Assembly: GCA_002414385.1 (NCBI GenBank)
Contig: DHZH01000002.1
Location: forward strand, 582,811-646,810
DNA length: 64,000 bases
Reading direction: 5' to 3'
DNA from: Gammaproteobacteria bacterium UBA5109
GTDB taxonomy: Bacteria; Pseudomonadota; Gammaproteobacteria; Pseudomonadales; Pseudohongiellaceae
In this document: piece by piece, positions 9,291 through 18,962 of the stretch
How the letters are laid out: every line of letters starts with the position of its first letter
Position numbering within the stretch: position 1 is the first letter of the stretch
Notes under the pieces: model-generated
Databases searched by the model: none
What the model saw: the letters and a program-made list of their open reading frames with translations, nothing else
Told to the model about the DNA's origin: nothing
Program-made: the position numbers and the translations under genes

Positions 9291-9653
9291 ATGGTTAAAC
9301 CTGGCGAAACAGGTATTAAACGAATTATTTCAGCCTTCGGTTATTCAATGAAAGGGCTGAAGGCATGCTGGCGAAGTGAAGCTGCTTTTCGCCAGGAAGT
9401 CATGGCCTCGGTAATCCTGATTCCCCTGGGACTTTATCTCGGACAGGGTGGCGTCGAAAAAGCCCTGCTAGCCGGTGTCTGCATCTTCGTGATGATTGTT
9501 GAAGTGCTGAACTCAAGCATCGAGGCAGTTGTCGACAGAGTCGGGCATGAACACCATGAACTGTCCGGGCTGGCCAAGGACCTCGGTTCAGCTGCCGTTC
9601 TCCTGAGCCTGACACTGTTTGCCCTGATCTGGGCCCTGGTGCTGTTTTTTTAG
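9291..9653 (+). CDS. dgkA: Diacylglycerol kinase (prokaryotic DgkA type)
   Basis: DgkA is a small trimeric inner-membrane enzyme that phosphorylates diacylglycerol released by membrane-derived glycan synthesis, returning it to the phospholipid pool. The 120-residue protein has an amphipathic N-terminus, SEAAFRQE, then three membrane helices. The catalytic and metal motif EVLNSSIEAVVDR is present, followed by AKDLGSAAVLLS. It starts five bases after trpC and is probably co-transcribed, although it has no role in tryptophan synthesis. Confidence 0.94.
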   Translation: MVKPGETGIKRIISAFGYSMKGLKACWRSEAAFRQEVMASVILIPLGLYLGQGGVEKALLAGVCIFVMIVEVLNSSIEAVVDRVGHEHHELSGLAKDLGSAAVLLSLTLFALIWALVLFF

Positions 9654-9684
9654 GCCTCGTTCTGACGAACTGACAGGAACAGAT

Positions 9685-10605
9685 ATGACAAATAAAGAAA
9701 CTGAAACTGAGTCTGGCCTTCCCCCCTGGATTCGTCCCGATATTCAGGAACAAATCAGCTGGCGGGATCAGGATATTGTTATCTCCGTGCCGGTGAAAAG
9801 CGGAACCACCTGGACCATGAATATTGTGTTCCAGTTGCTCAATGCTGGCACCAGTGATTTTTCAGGGGTCTACGATGAAGTGCCCTGGATAGAATTCCTG
9901 AACAGGCCCGATCAAGCGCTTCAGGAAATTCTGGACAGGCTGGACGCCATGCCTGCGGATAAGCCCAGAGCATTCAAGACACATTCTGCACCACCGGCAG
10001 TGCCCTTTTTTAAAACCTCCTCCGGCAAGTCGGTTCGCTACATAGTGGTTGTTCGTAATCCGGAAGAAGCCATCGTCTCGCTTAAACCCTTTCTGGAAAA
10101 GCACACGGATGAATGGTTTGAATTGTGGGGGGTCCCCAAAGAAGCCATGACCAGTTCAAGCTTTGCCTCATTTTATGAGGGCATCATCAAGGAAATGGGA
10201 ATGCAGGAAATGTTTGCCGGCTTTATGGCGGCATGGTGGCCACTGCGGCACGAACCCAACGTGCTATTCCTGCATTACGCCGACATGAAACAGGATCATC
10301 AGGGTTCCCTGCAGAAGATTGCCGATTTTCTGGGGATTTCCCCATCGCAGGATCAGTGGCAGGCAATCAGGGAATACACCGGCTTTGAATGGATGAAGGC
10401 ACACACGGAAAAATTTGAAATGAACAGTTCTACAACAGTGCCGGTGTTGCAGAAGGGCGCGATGATCAGAAAAGGCAAGCTGGGTGCCGCCAGGGAAGAC
10501 GGCATGACGGATGAGATTGCCGCGGATTTACGCACAAGCTGTGAGAAAATCTGCCCGGACAAACAAGCACTCGACTGGCTCTATCACGGCGGCCCGATTC
10601 GCTAG
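9685..10605 (+). CDS. Cytosolic-type PAPS-dependent sulfotransferase
   Basis: The 306-residue protein belongs to the Sulfotransfer_1 family, which moves sulfate from 3'-phosphoadenylylsulfate to a hydroxyl or amine. PVKSGTTWTMN (from residue 36) is the 5'-phosphosulfate loop, YIVVVRNPEEAIVS carries the 3'-phosphate-binding Arg and the equivalent Ser, and RKGKLGAARE near the C-terminus corresponds to the terminal RKGxxG cofactor loop. No signal peptide or membrane segment is visible. A ribosome site (AGGAACAG) precedes the ATG. It follows dgkA by 31 bases. The acceptor cannot be told from sequence; a lipid or small molecule is possible. Confidence 0.8.
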   Translation: MTNKETETESGLPPWIRPDIQEQISWRDQDIVISVPVKSGTTWTMNIVFQLLNAGTSDFSGVYDEVPWIEFLNRPDQALQEILDRLDAMPADKPRAFKTHSAPPAVPFFKTSSGKSVRYIVVVRNPEEAIVSLKPFLEKHTDEWFELWGVPKEAMTSSSFASFYEGIIKEMGMQEMFAGFMAAWWPLRHEPNVLFLHYADMKQDHQGSLQKIADFLGISPSQDQWQAIREYTGFEWMKAHTEKFEMNSSTTVPVLQKGAMIRKGKLGAAREDGMTDEIAADLRTSCEKICPDKQALDWLYHGGPIR

Positions 10606-10815
10606 CAGGGTAGATGGGCAAATCTGTAAAGCCTGTCGCAGATTCCTGTATTCTCTGACATGATCTGCAAACCAGGCTTTATTCAAAGATCGCCTTGCCA
10701 GTCTGCTTCAACTTTGGGAATGTCGCTAAGACATCCTGTCACCAGTCGCTAAAATAGATAAGCAGACGCTTACTTATTTCATATGCTTTAGCGGATATCC
10801 CTCACTATAAAAGAG

Positions 10816-10821
10816 TATAAT
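10816..10821 (+). promoter_or_regulatory. Candidate -10 element for uup
   Basis: A perfect TATAAT lies 42 bases before the uup start, in the 257-base gap 10606-10862. No convincing -35 hexamer sits 16-18 bases upstream, so this is a weak call. I see nothing else in the gap. Confidence 0.3.
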
Positions 10822-10862
10822 TCCGGCCCTGTTCACATTCATTCACTGTTCTGATTTATCCC

Positions 10863-12782
10863 ATGCTGCTGTTTCGTTTAACTGATATTCATCTGGCCTA
10901 TGGTCCTCAGGTGCTGCTCGATAAGGTCTCCCTGACTATTCACAAAGGCGAACGAATCGGTTTGCTGGGACGCAATGGTGCGGGTAAATCCACCTTTCTA
11001 AAACTGCTGAGTAGCAAGATCAAGGCGGATGGCGGTGAACTGTGGCAGCAATCAGACCTCAAGGTGGCCTATCTTAATCAGGAATTACCACCTGCCACTG
11101 AGCAGACTGTGGCCGATTATGTATTGGAAGGGCTGGCAGAAGCCGGGCACCTGCTGATGGAGTTTAACCGGCTCTCGCAGGCTGAACCCAACCGGCAAAA
11201 TCTTGACAGGCTGGCTGACTTGCAGAAGCGGATCGAAACGGCGAACGCCTGGAATCTGCAACAGAAGGTTGATTCAGTCCTGAGCAAGCTGGACATTAGT
11301 GGTAATACGCTGATGTCTTCCCTGTCCGGTGGCTGGTTAAGACGTGTTTCCCTGGCCAAAGCCTTTGTCAGCGAGCCGGATGTCTTGCTGCTGGATGAAC
11401 CTACCAACCATCTGGATATTCCAACCATTGAATATCTTGAAAAACAGCTGGCCCAGTTCAAGGGAGCCATTATCCTGATTACCCATGACCGGGTATTCCT
11501 GCAAAAAATCGCCAATAAAATCATGATTCTTGACCGTGGTGAGATCAGCGCCTGGGAATGCAGTTACCAGCGTTTTCTGGAGCTACGTGAACAGCAACTG
11601 GCTGCCGAAGATAAAGCCAACTCGGAATTCGATAAACGACTGGCCCAGGAAGAAGTCTGGATTCGCCAGGGCATCAAGGCCAGACGGACACGTAACGAAG
11701 GTCGTGTCAGGGCTCTGGAAGCCATGCGAAAAGAATTCAGCCAACGCCGGAAAAGTCAGGGCAAGGCAAAGCTCAACCTGAATGAAGCCGAGCAGTCCGG
11801 CAAACTGGTCATTGAAGCTGAAAATATCCGCCACAGTTTTGACGATAAACTGGTCATCAATGATTTTTCCACACGTATTATGCGTGGCGATAAAATCGGA
11901 TTTATCGGGGCTAATGGTGCGGGCAAGACCACCTTGCTGAAAATCCTTCTGGGCGAATTAAAACCCGATTCTGGCAAGGTCAAAACCGGTAGCAAACTGG
12001 AGTTTGCCTATTTTGATCAGTTACGCAAGCAACTGGACTCCAGCCAGAATGTGTACGACATCATAGCCGAGGGCAGTGACTTTGTTGAGATTAACGGTAA
12101 ATCCCTGCATGTGATGTCCTATCTGCGGAATTTTCTTTTTACTCCGGACCGGGCGCGGCAAAAAGTCCGGTCCCTGTCCGGCGGTGAACAAAATCGCCTG
12201 ATCCTCGCCTGTCTGTTCAGCAAACCGGCTAATGTGCTGGTTATGGATGAGCCGACCAATGATCTGGATATGGAAACGCTGGAATTACTGGAGGAATTGC
12301 TGATTGATTTTACCGGCACTGTGTTGCTGGTCAGCCATGACCGGCGTTTTCTGGACAATGTGGTCAGCAGCAGTATCGTCTTTGAAAGTGGTGGAGAAAG
12401 CGAAAGCGCAGGAAGAGTCGAACAGTATGTCGGCGGCTATCAGGACTGGATCAGACAGGGTGGTGGCTTCGATAAAGAGCAGAGCGAAATAAAATCTGCC
12501 AGCACGGCTGCCTCAAATACAGGCAGGGATGCCAGGCCCAAACAGCAAAACAAACTCAGTTTCAAGCTGAAACATGAACTGGAAGCACTGCCCGGGAAGA
12601 TTGAAAAAACCGAACTGCGTATTGCCGGGTTGGAAGAACAGATAAGCCAGCCGGCATTTTATGAGCAGGACCATAACAAGACCAAAAAGGTGCTGGATGA
12701 GCTGGCCGAGGCTCAGCAAGCGTTGGAAACTTATTACCAGCGCTGGGCAGAAATTGAAAACCAGCAACAGCAGCAACAGTAG
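10863..12782 (+). CDS. uup: ABC-F family ATPase Uup
   Basis: Uup is a soluble twin-ATPase protein; in E. coli it affects transposon excision, recombination intermediates and ribosome function. The 639-residue protein has a first ABC domain with Walker A GRNGAGKST (36-44), signature LSGGWLRRVSLA and DEPTNHLD. A charged linker follows, then a second domain with GANGAGKTT, LSGGEQNRLILA and DEPTNDLD. DEPTNDLD and the C-terminal coiled coil (HELEALPGKIEKTELRI to the end) mark Uup among ABC-F proteins and correspond to its DNA-binding tail. No membrane segments are present, so it is not a transporter. The length matches E. coli Uup. Confidence 0.93.
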   Translation: MLLFRLTDIHLAYGPQVLLDKVSLTIHKGERIGLLGRNGAGKSTFLKLLSSKIKADGGELWQQSDLKVAYLNQELPPATEQTVADYVLEGLAEAGHLLMEFNRLSQAEPNRQNLDRLADLQKRIETANAWNLQQKVDSVLSKLDISGNTLMSSLSGGWLRRVSLAKAFVSEPDVLLLDEPTNHLDIPTIEYLEKQLAQFKGAIILITHDRVFLQKIANKIMILDRGEISAWECSYQRFLELREQQLAAEDKANSEFDKRLAQEEVWIRQGIKARRTRNEGRVRALEAMRKEFSQRRKSQGKAKLNLNEAEQSGKLVIEAENIRHSFDDKLVINDFSTRIMRGDKIGFIGANGAGKTTLLKILLGELKPDSGKVKTGSKLEFAYFDQLRKQLDSSQNVYDIIAEGSDFVEINGKSLHVMSYLRNFLFTPDRARQKVRSLSGGEQNRLILACLFSKPANVLVMDEPTNDLDMETLELLEELLIDFTGTVLLVSHDRRFLDNVVSSSIVFESGGESESAGRVEQYVGGYQDWIRQGGGFDKEQSEIKSASTAASNTGRDARPKQQNKLSFKLKHELEALPGKIEKTELRIAGLEEQISQPAFYEQDHNKTKKVLDELAEAQQALETYYQRWAEIENQQQQQQ

Positions 12783-12800
12783 AGACTGACAATAGTATCG

Positions 12801-12829
12801 TGGCTTAATGCTTCGCTAAGCGCTACAAT
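12801..12829 (+). promoter_or_regulatory. Candidate promoter for deaD
   Basis: TACAAT (12824-12829) is preceded 17 bases upstream by TGGCTT (12801-12806), a poor -35. It lies in the 104-base gap between uup and the helicase gene and is followed by a GC-rich discriminator (GCGCGCCC), a feature often seen at growth-rate-controlled promoters. Confidence 0.33.
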
Positions 12830-12886
12830 GCGCGCCCTTCAGAAAAGTCCTGATAAACAGGCGTTCTCCTCATTCAAGGCAACAAT

Positions 12887-14695
12887 ATGACACAAGCCCA
12901 AACATCGGCTTTCGCAGACTTCACTCTCAGTTCGGCTTTGTTAAAAGTCCTGGATGAAGTCGGTTATGAACATCCCTCTCCGATTCAGGCAGAAACCATT
13001 CCCCTGCTGTTGCAGGGCAATGATGTACTCGGGCAGGCACAGACCGGCACCGGTAAAACGGCGGCCTTTGCTTTGCCTTTGCTGTCACAGTTAAACATGC
13101 AGCAAAAAGAGCCACAGGTTCTGGTGCTGGCGCCCACACGGGAACTGGCCATTCAGGTGGCAGAAGCGTTTCAGCGTTATGCAAGCTATATGGACGGCTT
13201 TCACGTGCTGCCGGTATATGGCGGACAGGATTACTCAGGACAGATAAGAGCGCTTAAGCGCGGCGTTCACGTTGTGGTAGGGACCCCCGGGCGAGTCATG
13301 GATCATATGCGTCGCGGAACACTGCAACTGCATAAACTCAGTACCCTGGTACTGGATGAAGCTGATGAAATGCTGCGTATGGGTTTTATTGATGATGTGG
13401 AGTGGATTCTTGAGCAGTGTCCCGCAGACCGGCAGACCGCCCTGTTTTCCGCCACCATGCCAAAACAGATTCGCCAGATTGCGGAAAAATACCTGAATAA
13501 GCCTCAACACATCACGATTAAAGTCAAAACCAGCACCGCAGAAACCATCCGCCAGCGTTACTGGCCAGTCAGCGGTCTGCATAAACTGGACGCCCTGACG
13601 CGTATCCTGGAAGCTGAAAGTTTCGACGGGGTGATTGTATTCGTGCGTACCAAAACAGCTACGGTCGAGCTGGCAGAAAAATTATCCGCTCGTGGCTATA
13701 CCGCAGTTGCCCTGAATGGAGATGTACCGCAAAACCAGCGTGAACGCACCGTACAACAGTTCAAGCAGGGCAAGATCGATATTCTGGTTGCCACGGATGT
13801 AGCTGCCCGTGGCCTGGATGTCGAACGCGTCAGCCATGTGATTAATTACGACATTCCCTATGATACGGAAGCCTATGTGCATCGCATTGGCCGTACCGGC
13901 AGAGCTGGCCGTAAAGGCGATGCGATTCTGTTCGTTGCGCCGCGTGAAAAAAGAATGCTGCAGGCCATTGAAAGAGCCACCCGCAGTAAAATTGAATTAA
14001 TGGAATTACCCTCCACCGAGATTATCAATAACAAACGTATTGCCAAATTCAAACAGAATATCAGTGATACGCTGGCTGCGGATGATTTACAGCTGTACCG
14101 TGAAATACTTGAGCAGTATCAGTTTGAATATAATACGCCGGCTCTGGAAATAGCTGCGGCCCTGGCAAAACTTTACCGTGGGGACAAAGCCTTGTTGTTG
14201 AAAAAGGAAGCGCCGGTGAAAGCCGCAGTGGATTTTTCCGATGACAGACAGCCTCGACAAAAAAATCGTAAAGATTCCCGTAACAGGAGTGAGCGTAAGC
14301 TGAATCCGCTGGAACCCGGCATGCAGCGCTATCGCATCGAAGTCGGGCATATGCACCAGGTCAAGCCAGGCAATATTGTCGGCGCCATTGCCAATGAAGC
14401 AGACATTGAAAGCAAACACATAGGCCGGATCAGTATTTTTGATGAGTACAGTGTCGTGGATTTGCCCGAAGGCATGCCCGCGGAAATTTTCCAGCATCTC
14501 AAAAATACTCATGTAGCGGGCCGCAAACTCCGGATATCACTTGATAAAGATGCATCGGTTGATGATAAACAGGACGGACGATCCCGGCGGAAAACCGGCA
14601 ACAGAAAAACCCAAAGAAGCAAAAGCAAAGCGGGAGCAAAGCGCAGCCAGAGTAACAAGCAGGATAATAAACAGGCTAATAAGCCGGATAAATAA
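12887..14695 (+). CDS. deaD: DEAD-box RNA helicase DeaD/CsdA
   Basis: DeaD unwinds RNA during ribosome assembly and cold adaptation. The 602-residue protein has the Q motif (residues about 11-36), motif I AQTGTGKT at 51-58, APTRELAIQ, TPGRVMDH, motif II DEAD at 157-160, SAT and the motif VI segment HRIGRTGRAGRKG. A C-terminal DbpA-type RNA-binding fold spans about 478-555 (MQRYRIEVGHMHQVKPGNIVGAI). A basic Lys/Arg/Gln-rich tail follows, as in DeaD. This RBD and the extended tail separate it from RhlE, RhlB and SrmB. AAGG precedes the ATG. Confidence 0.93.
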   Translation: MTQAQTSAFADFTLSSALLKVLDEVGYEHPSPIQAETIPLLLQGNDVLGQAQTGTGKTAAFALPLLSQLNMQQKEPQVLVLAPTRELAIQVAEAFQRYASYMDGFHVLPVYGGQDYSGQIRALKRGVHVVVGTPGRVMDHMRRGTLQLHKLSTLVLDEADEMLRMGFIDDVEWILEQCPADRQTALFSATMPKQIRQIAEKYLNKPQHITIKVKTSTAETIRQRYWPVSGLHKLDALTRILEAESFDGVIVFVRTKTATVELAEKLSARGYTAVALNGDVPQNQRERTVQQFKQGKIDILVATDVAARGLDVERVSHVINYDIPYDTEAYVHRIGRTGRAGRKGDAILFVAPREKRMLQAIERATRSKIELMELPSTEIINNKRIAKFKQNISDTLAADDLQLYREILEQYQFEYNTPALEIAAALAKLYRGDKALLLKKEAPVKAAVDFSDDRQPRQKNRKDSRNRSERKLNPLEPGMQRYRIEVGHMHQVKPGNIVGAIANEADIESKHIGRISIFDEYSVVDLPEGMPAEIFQHLKNTHVAGRKLRISLDKDASVDDKQDGRSRRKTGNRKTQRSKSKAGAKRSQSNKQDNKQANKPDK

Positions 14696-14862
14696 GTCGG
14701 AAACCATCCGCAGCTATTTTATATTTTTATTCCTGGTGTGTCGGTCGAGTTGCAGCAGGTACCAGCTTCGGTTGCGGGGTCTTGATGGGCATAAGCATTG
14801 AAAATCACTCTATTCGCCCCAACATTTTAGCTATGGCAAGAACAGCCAGAGGAGAAATAATC

Positions 14863-15168
14863 ATGCCAATAGCCAAATTCGCCCCCGGACAGATTGTGCA
14901 CCACCTCGTCTTCAATTATCGCGGGGTAGTAGCGGATATTGACCCTGAATTTAATGGCAGCGATGAATGGTATGAGAAAGTCGCCAAAAGCCGTCCGCCC
15001 AAAGACCAGCCCTGGTATCATGTACTGGTGGATGGTGCAGACCACCTTACTTATGTTGCGGAACGTCACCTTGAAATTGATGCCAGCGATCAGCCGATCC
15101 AGCATCCGGCCATCAATCATTTCTTTGAATCTTTTGCTGAAGGGCACTACCACCGTAGTATGCACTGA
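14863..15168 (+). CDS. hspQ: Heat shock protein HspQ
   Basis: HspQ is a small protein that modulates Lon proteolysis and, in E. coli, destabilises mutant DnaA; it binds hemimethylated DNA. The 101-residue protein begins MPIAKFAPGQIVHH and contains GVVADIDPEF and PWYHVLVDG, matching the YccV/HspQ fold. An in-frame ATG exists at 14782, but the ATG at 14863 follows a strong ribosome site (AGAGGAG) and agrees with the family's N-terminus. It stands alone downstream of deaD and is convergent with the next gene. Confidence 0.88.
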   Translation: MPIAKFAPGQIVHHLVFNYRGVVADIDPEFNGSDEWYEKVAKSRPPKDQPWYHVLVDGADHLTYVAERHLEIDASDQPIQHPAINHFFESFAEGHYHRSMH

Positions 15169-15178
15169 GTTCCGGCTT

Positions 15179-15215
15179 TACTGTTTTCATAAGCATTTTC
15201 ATGGTTAAAACAGTA
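15179..15215. terminator. Inverted repeat between convergent genes, possible bidirectional terminator
   Basis: TACTGTTTT (15179-15187) and AAAACAGTA (15207-15215) form a perfect 9-base inverted repeat with a 19-base loop, in the gap between hspQ and the oppositely oriented DUF5916 gene. The stem is AT-rich with a long loop, so it would be weak as an intrinsic terminator; placement is the main argument. Confidence 0.3.
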
Positions 15216-15226
15216 CTTCCAGAGCA

Positions 15227-17521
15227 TCAGAATCGCAGCGTGTAATTCACCTTGACCACGCCGCTGCTTGCCAGGGTGCTAAAACGATCATCCTCCAGCG
15301 GCCCGTCCTCATACAGCCAGTTATGGCTCCAGACCAGGAAGATGTCATTTCCTGGCTGCACGATCCAGCGCATCCGGGCATAAAAGCCGACCACATCGGA
15401 AAGATCATCGTACTGGACATTGCCGGTGATGGCTGTCCAGGGGCTCAGGTTCCAGGCCCAGGACAGGCGCAGCAGGTTGGTGTCAAAGTCCCCCTGTGGC
15501 AGGCTTACATCGTTGTGCTGATATTCGGCTGACAGCGATATCCCCCGCCTTGGGCGGAACGTGCCGGAGAGTTCAATTTCATCACGCTGGCCGCCCCAGA
15601 AGTCCGAGTGTTCAAAACTTGCACTGCCCGAGAGCATGCGGCGACCGGCTGTGTCGACACTTACTGACCAGCTGTCAGAGTCGTAATCGCCCGGCTGAAT
15701 CTGGATAGACTCAGCACCGTCATCGTAAATGGTAAAGACATGATCGAGCCGCTCGAAATTCTCGCCGAACTCGAAGGCCACTTCATCACCGCTTTCAAAG
15801 TTGATCTGCAGGGGGGTGATATTGATATTACGGGTCAGCAGCAGATTATCCATGTCGGTCAGGTATTCGAAAAAGATTTCATGTTCGGTCTGGCGAATCG
15901 ACTCCCAGCGCTGCGGGCGTGGTGCGAATGTCAGGGTTGGCTGATGCCGCCGATAGCCGCGCCGTTGCGTGAAGCCCAGAGCCGGGTCCCATGCCTCACC
16001 GAAATCACGATAGGATGAATGCAGGCGGATCAGGTCGTTCGGGAAAGCCCAGCGCAGGCCACGTGCCCGCCGCAGCGGTGAAGTCAGGTCGCCTCCGGCG
16101 ACCGGGTCGGTATGATAAAGCATGAAACCTTCGATCTGGGCATTGTACTGACCAAGGAATTGCGAGGTATAGAAATCGAAGTCGGCTCCGACTGTGTGGC
16201 GGTCGGCCAGTGTTACCTGGCCGGGGATATCATCCGAGGCCCGTCGGGTATAGATCATGCCGATGTGTGATTGCTGAAACAGACTGCGTTTTGCCCGGGC
16301 AACGGTGAAATCTTCGGCTGCCCAGGGCCGGGTGCTACCATCGCGGTTTTCCAGGGTCGTGTCTCCGGTACGCACCTGATAGAAACCCAGTTCGTAATTG
16401 CCGGCCTGGCCACCCAGACGGGTGCCGAAACGGATCGGTACCTCCTGACCATCGACCAGGCCAATGCGGCGACTGAAAAAGGGGTCTGCCCAGCGGAAGG
16501 AAAATACCCCGGAGCCTTCAAGGAAGAATTCACGTTGCTCGGGGAAGCGCAGGGGGAAACGGGTGATATTTACCTGACGGTCATCGACTTCAACTTCAGC
16601 GAAGTCGGTATTCAGCGTCAAGGCAGCACGCAGTGATGGAGTCAGTGAATAGGTGATATCCACGCCAAGGTCGGCATCGTTGCCGCTGTTGATTCCGACA
16701 GCGGGCCCGTGATTTGTCGATGCTATGGCGAAGGGCTTGATCTCGATACCGCGGCCCTGATTGATGTTGCGCAGGCCACGCAGCTGGCCGGCATGAACCG
16801 GGCGGAAAAGCCCCTCGGTGCGACGCCAGCCACTCCACAGAATTTCCTCGTTGTGGCGGCGGATGGTGCGCTGGAAATTAATATTCCAGGACTCCAGGCC
16901 CGGGTCAAAGTTCAGGGTTGAAAAGGGGATACGGACTTCCACCGACCAGCCCTCGGGTTGAATTTCTGTTCGCAGGTCCCAGAGACCATTCCAGCGTTTG
17001 TTGAAGCTGCCACCCCCTTCAATCAGGGCGTCACCCAGCAGACCGGCCGGATTGGTTTCAAAAAAATAGCCGGTGCGGTTGTCACTGAAAGTATTGATGA
17101 TCCACATAAAGCGGTCATCCGTGCCAAGGCCGGCATCACGTTGTAACTGGTAAGCCAGGATTCCCTCAGGATCGGAGTCATATAACATCGCGCCGATATA
17201 AAGTGCCTGATCGTCAAAAAGAATGCGGATTTCGGTCGCTTCGCTCGGCTCGCCACCTTAGACCGGCTCCTGCTGGCGAAATTGCGTAATTGCCTGCGCC
17301 AGAGACCATGCCTGCTCATCCAGGAAGCCGTCAAGTTCGATAGTCATTCCGGCAGGTATTCGCTGTGCCTGCATACTGGGGCGGGTTTCGCTGGAGCTAT
17401 CGTTGTCCTGAGCCTGGCCGGATGCTGACAGGAGTGCAAGACCCGACAGAACCATTAAGAATAGCCACTTCCTGATACAGGGGAAATGCCTGTGCTGGAT
17501 ACCCGATTGATTATTGTTCAT
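15227..17521 (-). pseudogene. CBM9-like/DUF5916 outer-membrane protein, interrupted by an in-frame TAA
   Basis: The coding frame is 765 codons long but has a TAA at 17260-17258 (codon 88). Before it are a signal peptide (ending SASGQA) and the start of a CBM9-like beta-sandwich (IELDGFLDEQAW). After it, in the same frame, the domain resumes at once with GGEPSEATEIRILFDDQALYIGA. The rest is a DUF5916-type beta-barrel ending in KVNYTLRF, with a terminal Phe as in outer-membrane porins. No frameshift is needed; one base change (for example GAA or CAA to TAA) explains the break. Reinitiation at ATG 17188 would give 653 residues without a signal peptide, so export is unlikely. Family members are predicted outer-membrane proteins of unclear substrate, often beside polysaccharide-use genes. 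A sequencing error cannot be excluded. Confidence 0.82.
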
Positions 17522-17666
17522 TTTTTTCTGGACAATCCTCTGTCTGCCATATACCTCTATTGTTATGAGAGCAAAAGCCTAATTGAGGCAAGACAGTCTT
17601 GTCCAGTAATAGCCAGTCCGGGGAGGGTTCTCAGTCAGGTTTTTTTCGTTTGAGTTCAGACGAACA

Positions 17667-18302
17667 CTAGCGGGTGCCAAACACTACAATGGTTTTTCCG
17701 TGCACTTCGATCAGGCCCTGTTCTTCCAGATCTTTTAATACTCTTCCGGCCATTTCCCGGGAACAGTTAACGATGCGTCCCAGTTCCTGGCGAGTGATTT
17801 TAATCTGCATGCCGTCCGGGTGAGTCATGGCATCGGGCTCCTTACTTAGAGCCAGTAACTGGCTGGCAATACGACCGGTGACATCCAGAAAGGATAAATC
17901 AGCCACGCGCTGTGTTGTATTGCGCAGGCGGTGAGCCATTTGTTCGCCGATGGTATAGAGAATTTCCGGATGTTCGCGCGTGTAGGCAGAAAAATTACTG
18001 TAGGTAATTTCCGCGATTTCCGCTTCTGTACGGGTCTTGACGCAGGCACTGCGGGATTCGCCAATTTCAAACAGACCCATTTCACCGAAAAAGTCTCCGG
18101 GATTGAGATAGGTGATGATGGCTTCTTTACCTTCTTCATCTTCAAGGATGACAGAAACAGAACCACTGATGATGTAATAAAGGGTCTCGGATTTATCCCC
18201 TTCGTGGATCACCGTGGTTTTGTTCGGGTATTTACGTCTGTGTGAATGACGTAAAAAGTTTTCCAGATCATTGATATGTGGAGTGATAGCCATCAATGCC
18301 AT
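17667..18302 (-). CDS. crp: cAMP receptor protein (CRP/Vfr)
   Basis: This is the global cAMP-dependent regulator. The 211-residue protein has the cyclic-nucleotide-binding jelly roll with the phosphate cassette GEMGLFEIGESRSA (Glu, Arg and Ser that hold cAMP), then FLDVTGRIA and the helix-turn-helix ITRQELGRIVNCSREMAGRVLKDL. HPDGMQIKITRQE and the end GKTIVVFGTR are almost as in E. coli CRP and Pseudomonas Vfr, so the DNA target should be close to TGTGA-N6-TCACA. GGAG lies seven bases before the ATG at 18302. The divergent yhfA partner is conserved in both E. coli and Pseudomonas. Confidence 0.95.
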   Translation of the reverse strand: MALMAITPHINDLENFLRHSHRRKYPNKTTVIHEGDKSETLYYIISGSVSVILEDEEGKEAIITYLNPGDFFGEMGLFEIGESRSACVKTRTEAEIAEITYSNFSAYTREHPEILYTIGEQMAHRLRNTTQRVADLSFLDVTGRIASQLLALSKEPDAMTHPDGMQIKITRQELGRIVNCSREMAGRVLKDLEEQGLIEVHGKTIVVFGTR

Positions 18303-18494
18303 GAAAAAACTCCATACTGCTTAATTTATCAGGCTCCTGTATACCACAAAAGCCGCGTGTGTTCTATTTTTAAGCCACTTCAATTTAATGCGCTAAGCTG
18401 CTTATTTGCCTCAGGATTCCGCATTGATGCTGTGCGATAATAGACTTCCGGCATTTTACAGGACTGTGGACAGGACACTGAACAGGAAAGACTC

Positions 18495-18908
18495 ATGAAA
18501 GCAACAATTAACTGGCTGGAAGCGGCCAGAATGGAAGGCGAATCGGGCAGCGGACACAAGCTGCTAATTGACGGACCCGAATCTATAGGGGGCTTGAATC
18601 AGGGAATGCGGCCAATGGAACTGATGCTGATGAGTGTTGGTGCCTGTTCCCTTGTTGATGTCATCAGTATTCTCAAAAAGTCTCGCCAGCAGGTGGAGAA
18701 TTGCATTGTTGAAGTGGATGGTGAACGTGCCGATGCTGTCCCGGCTGTTTTCGTAAGTATCCATCTGCATTTTCGGGTGAGCGGCGCTGACCTGGATGAA
18801 AAGAAGGTTCAGCGTGCAGTGGAACTTTCGGCAGAAAAATACTGCTCGGCATCAATCATGCTGAAAAATGCCGGAGTCAGGATGACACACAGCGTGGAAA
18901 TGATCTGA
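18495..18908 (+). CDS. yhfA: OsmC-family protein YhfA
   Basis: OsmC-like proteins are thiol peroxidase-fold dimers that reduce organic hydroperoxides through two cysteines. The 137-residue protein has both: one in SVGACSLVDV and one in EKYCSASIMLKNA. N-terminal GPESIGGLNQGMRPMELML matches the YhfA subgroup. The position, divergent from crp with a 192-base shared control region (18303-18494), is the same as in E. coli. A good ribosome site (AGGAAAG) precedes the ATG. The physiological substrate is unknown. Confidence 0.88.
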   Translation: MKATINWLEAARMEGESGSGHKLLIDGPESIGGLNQGMRPMELMLMSVGACSLVDVISILKKSRQQVENCIVEVDGERADAVPAVFVSIHLHFRVSGADLDEKKVQRAVELSAEKYCSASIMLKNAGVRMTHSVEMI

Positions 18909-18924
18909 AGGGGGAGCCAAACTT

Positions 18925-18954
18925 CAGGTGTCAGAGTCATGACTCTGACACCTG
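18925..18954. repeat. Perfect 30-base palindrome between yhfA and coq7
   Basis: CAGGTGTCAGAGT, then CATG, then ACTCTGACACCTG: every base is symmetric, giving a 13-base-pair stem if the four central bases form the loop. It lies between convergent yhfA and coq7. It could act as a terminator in both directions, though no T-run follows in either direction. It also resembles dispersed REP-type palindromes. Confidence 0.85.
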
Positions 18955-18962
18955 GCTGTTTG

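Noticed and set aside
17023..17334. Frameshift as the cause of the broken DUF5916 gene
   Set aside because: The frames before and after the stop are the same (17521 and 17188 differ by a multiple of three) and homology is continuous, so a nonsense codon explains it.
18230..18262. CRP site inside the crp coding region (TGTGA near 18240)
   Set aside because: Only one half-site matches and it lies in coding sequence.
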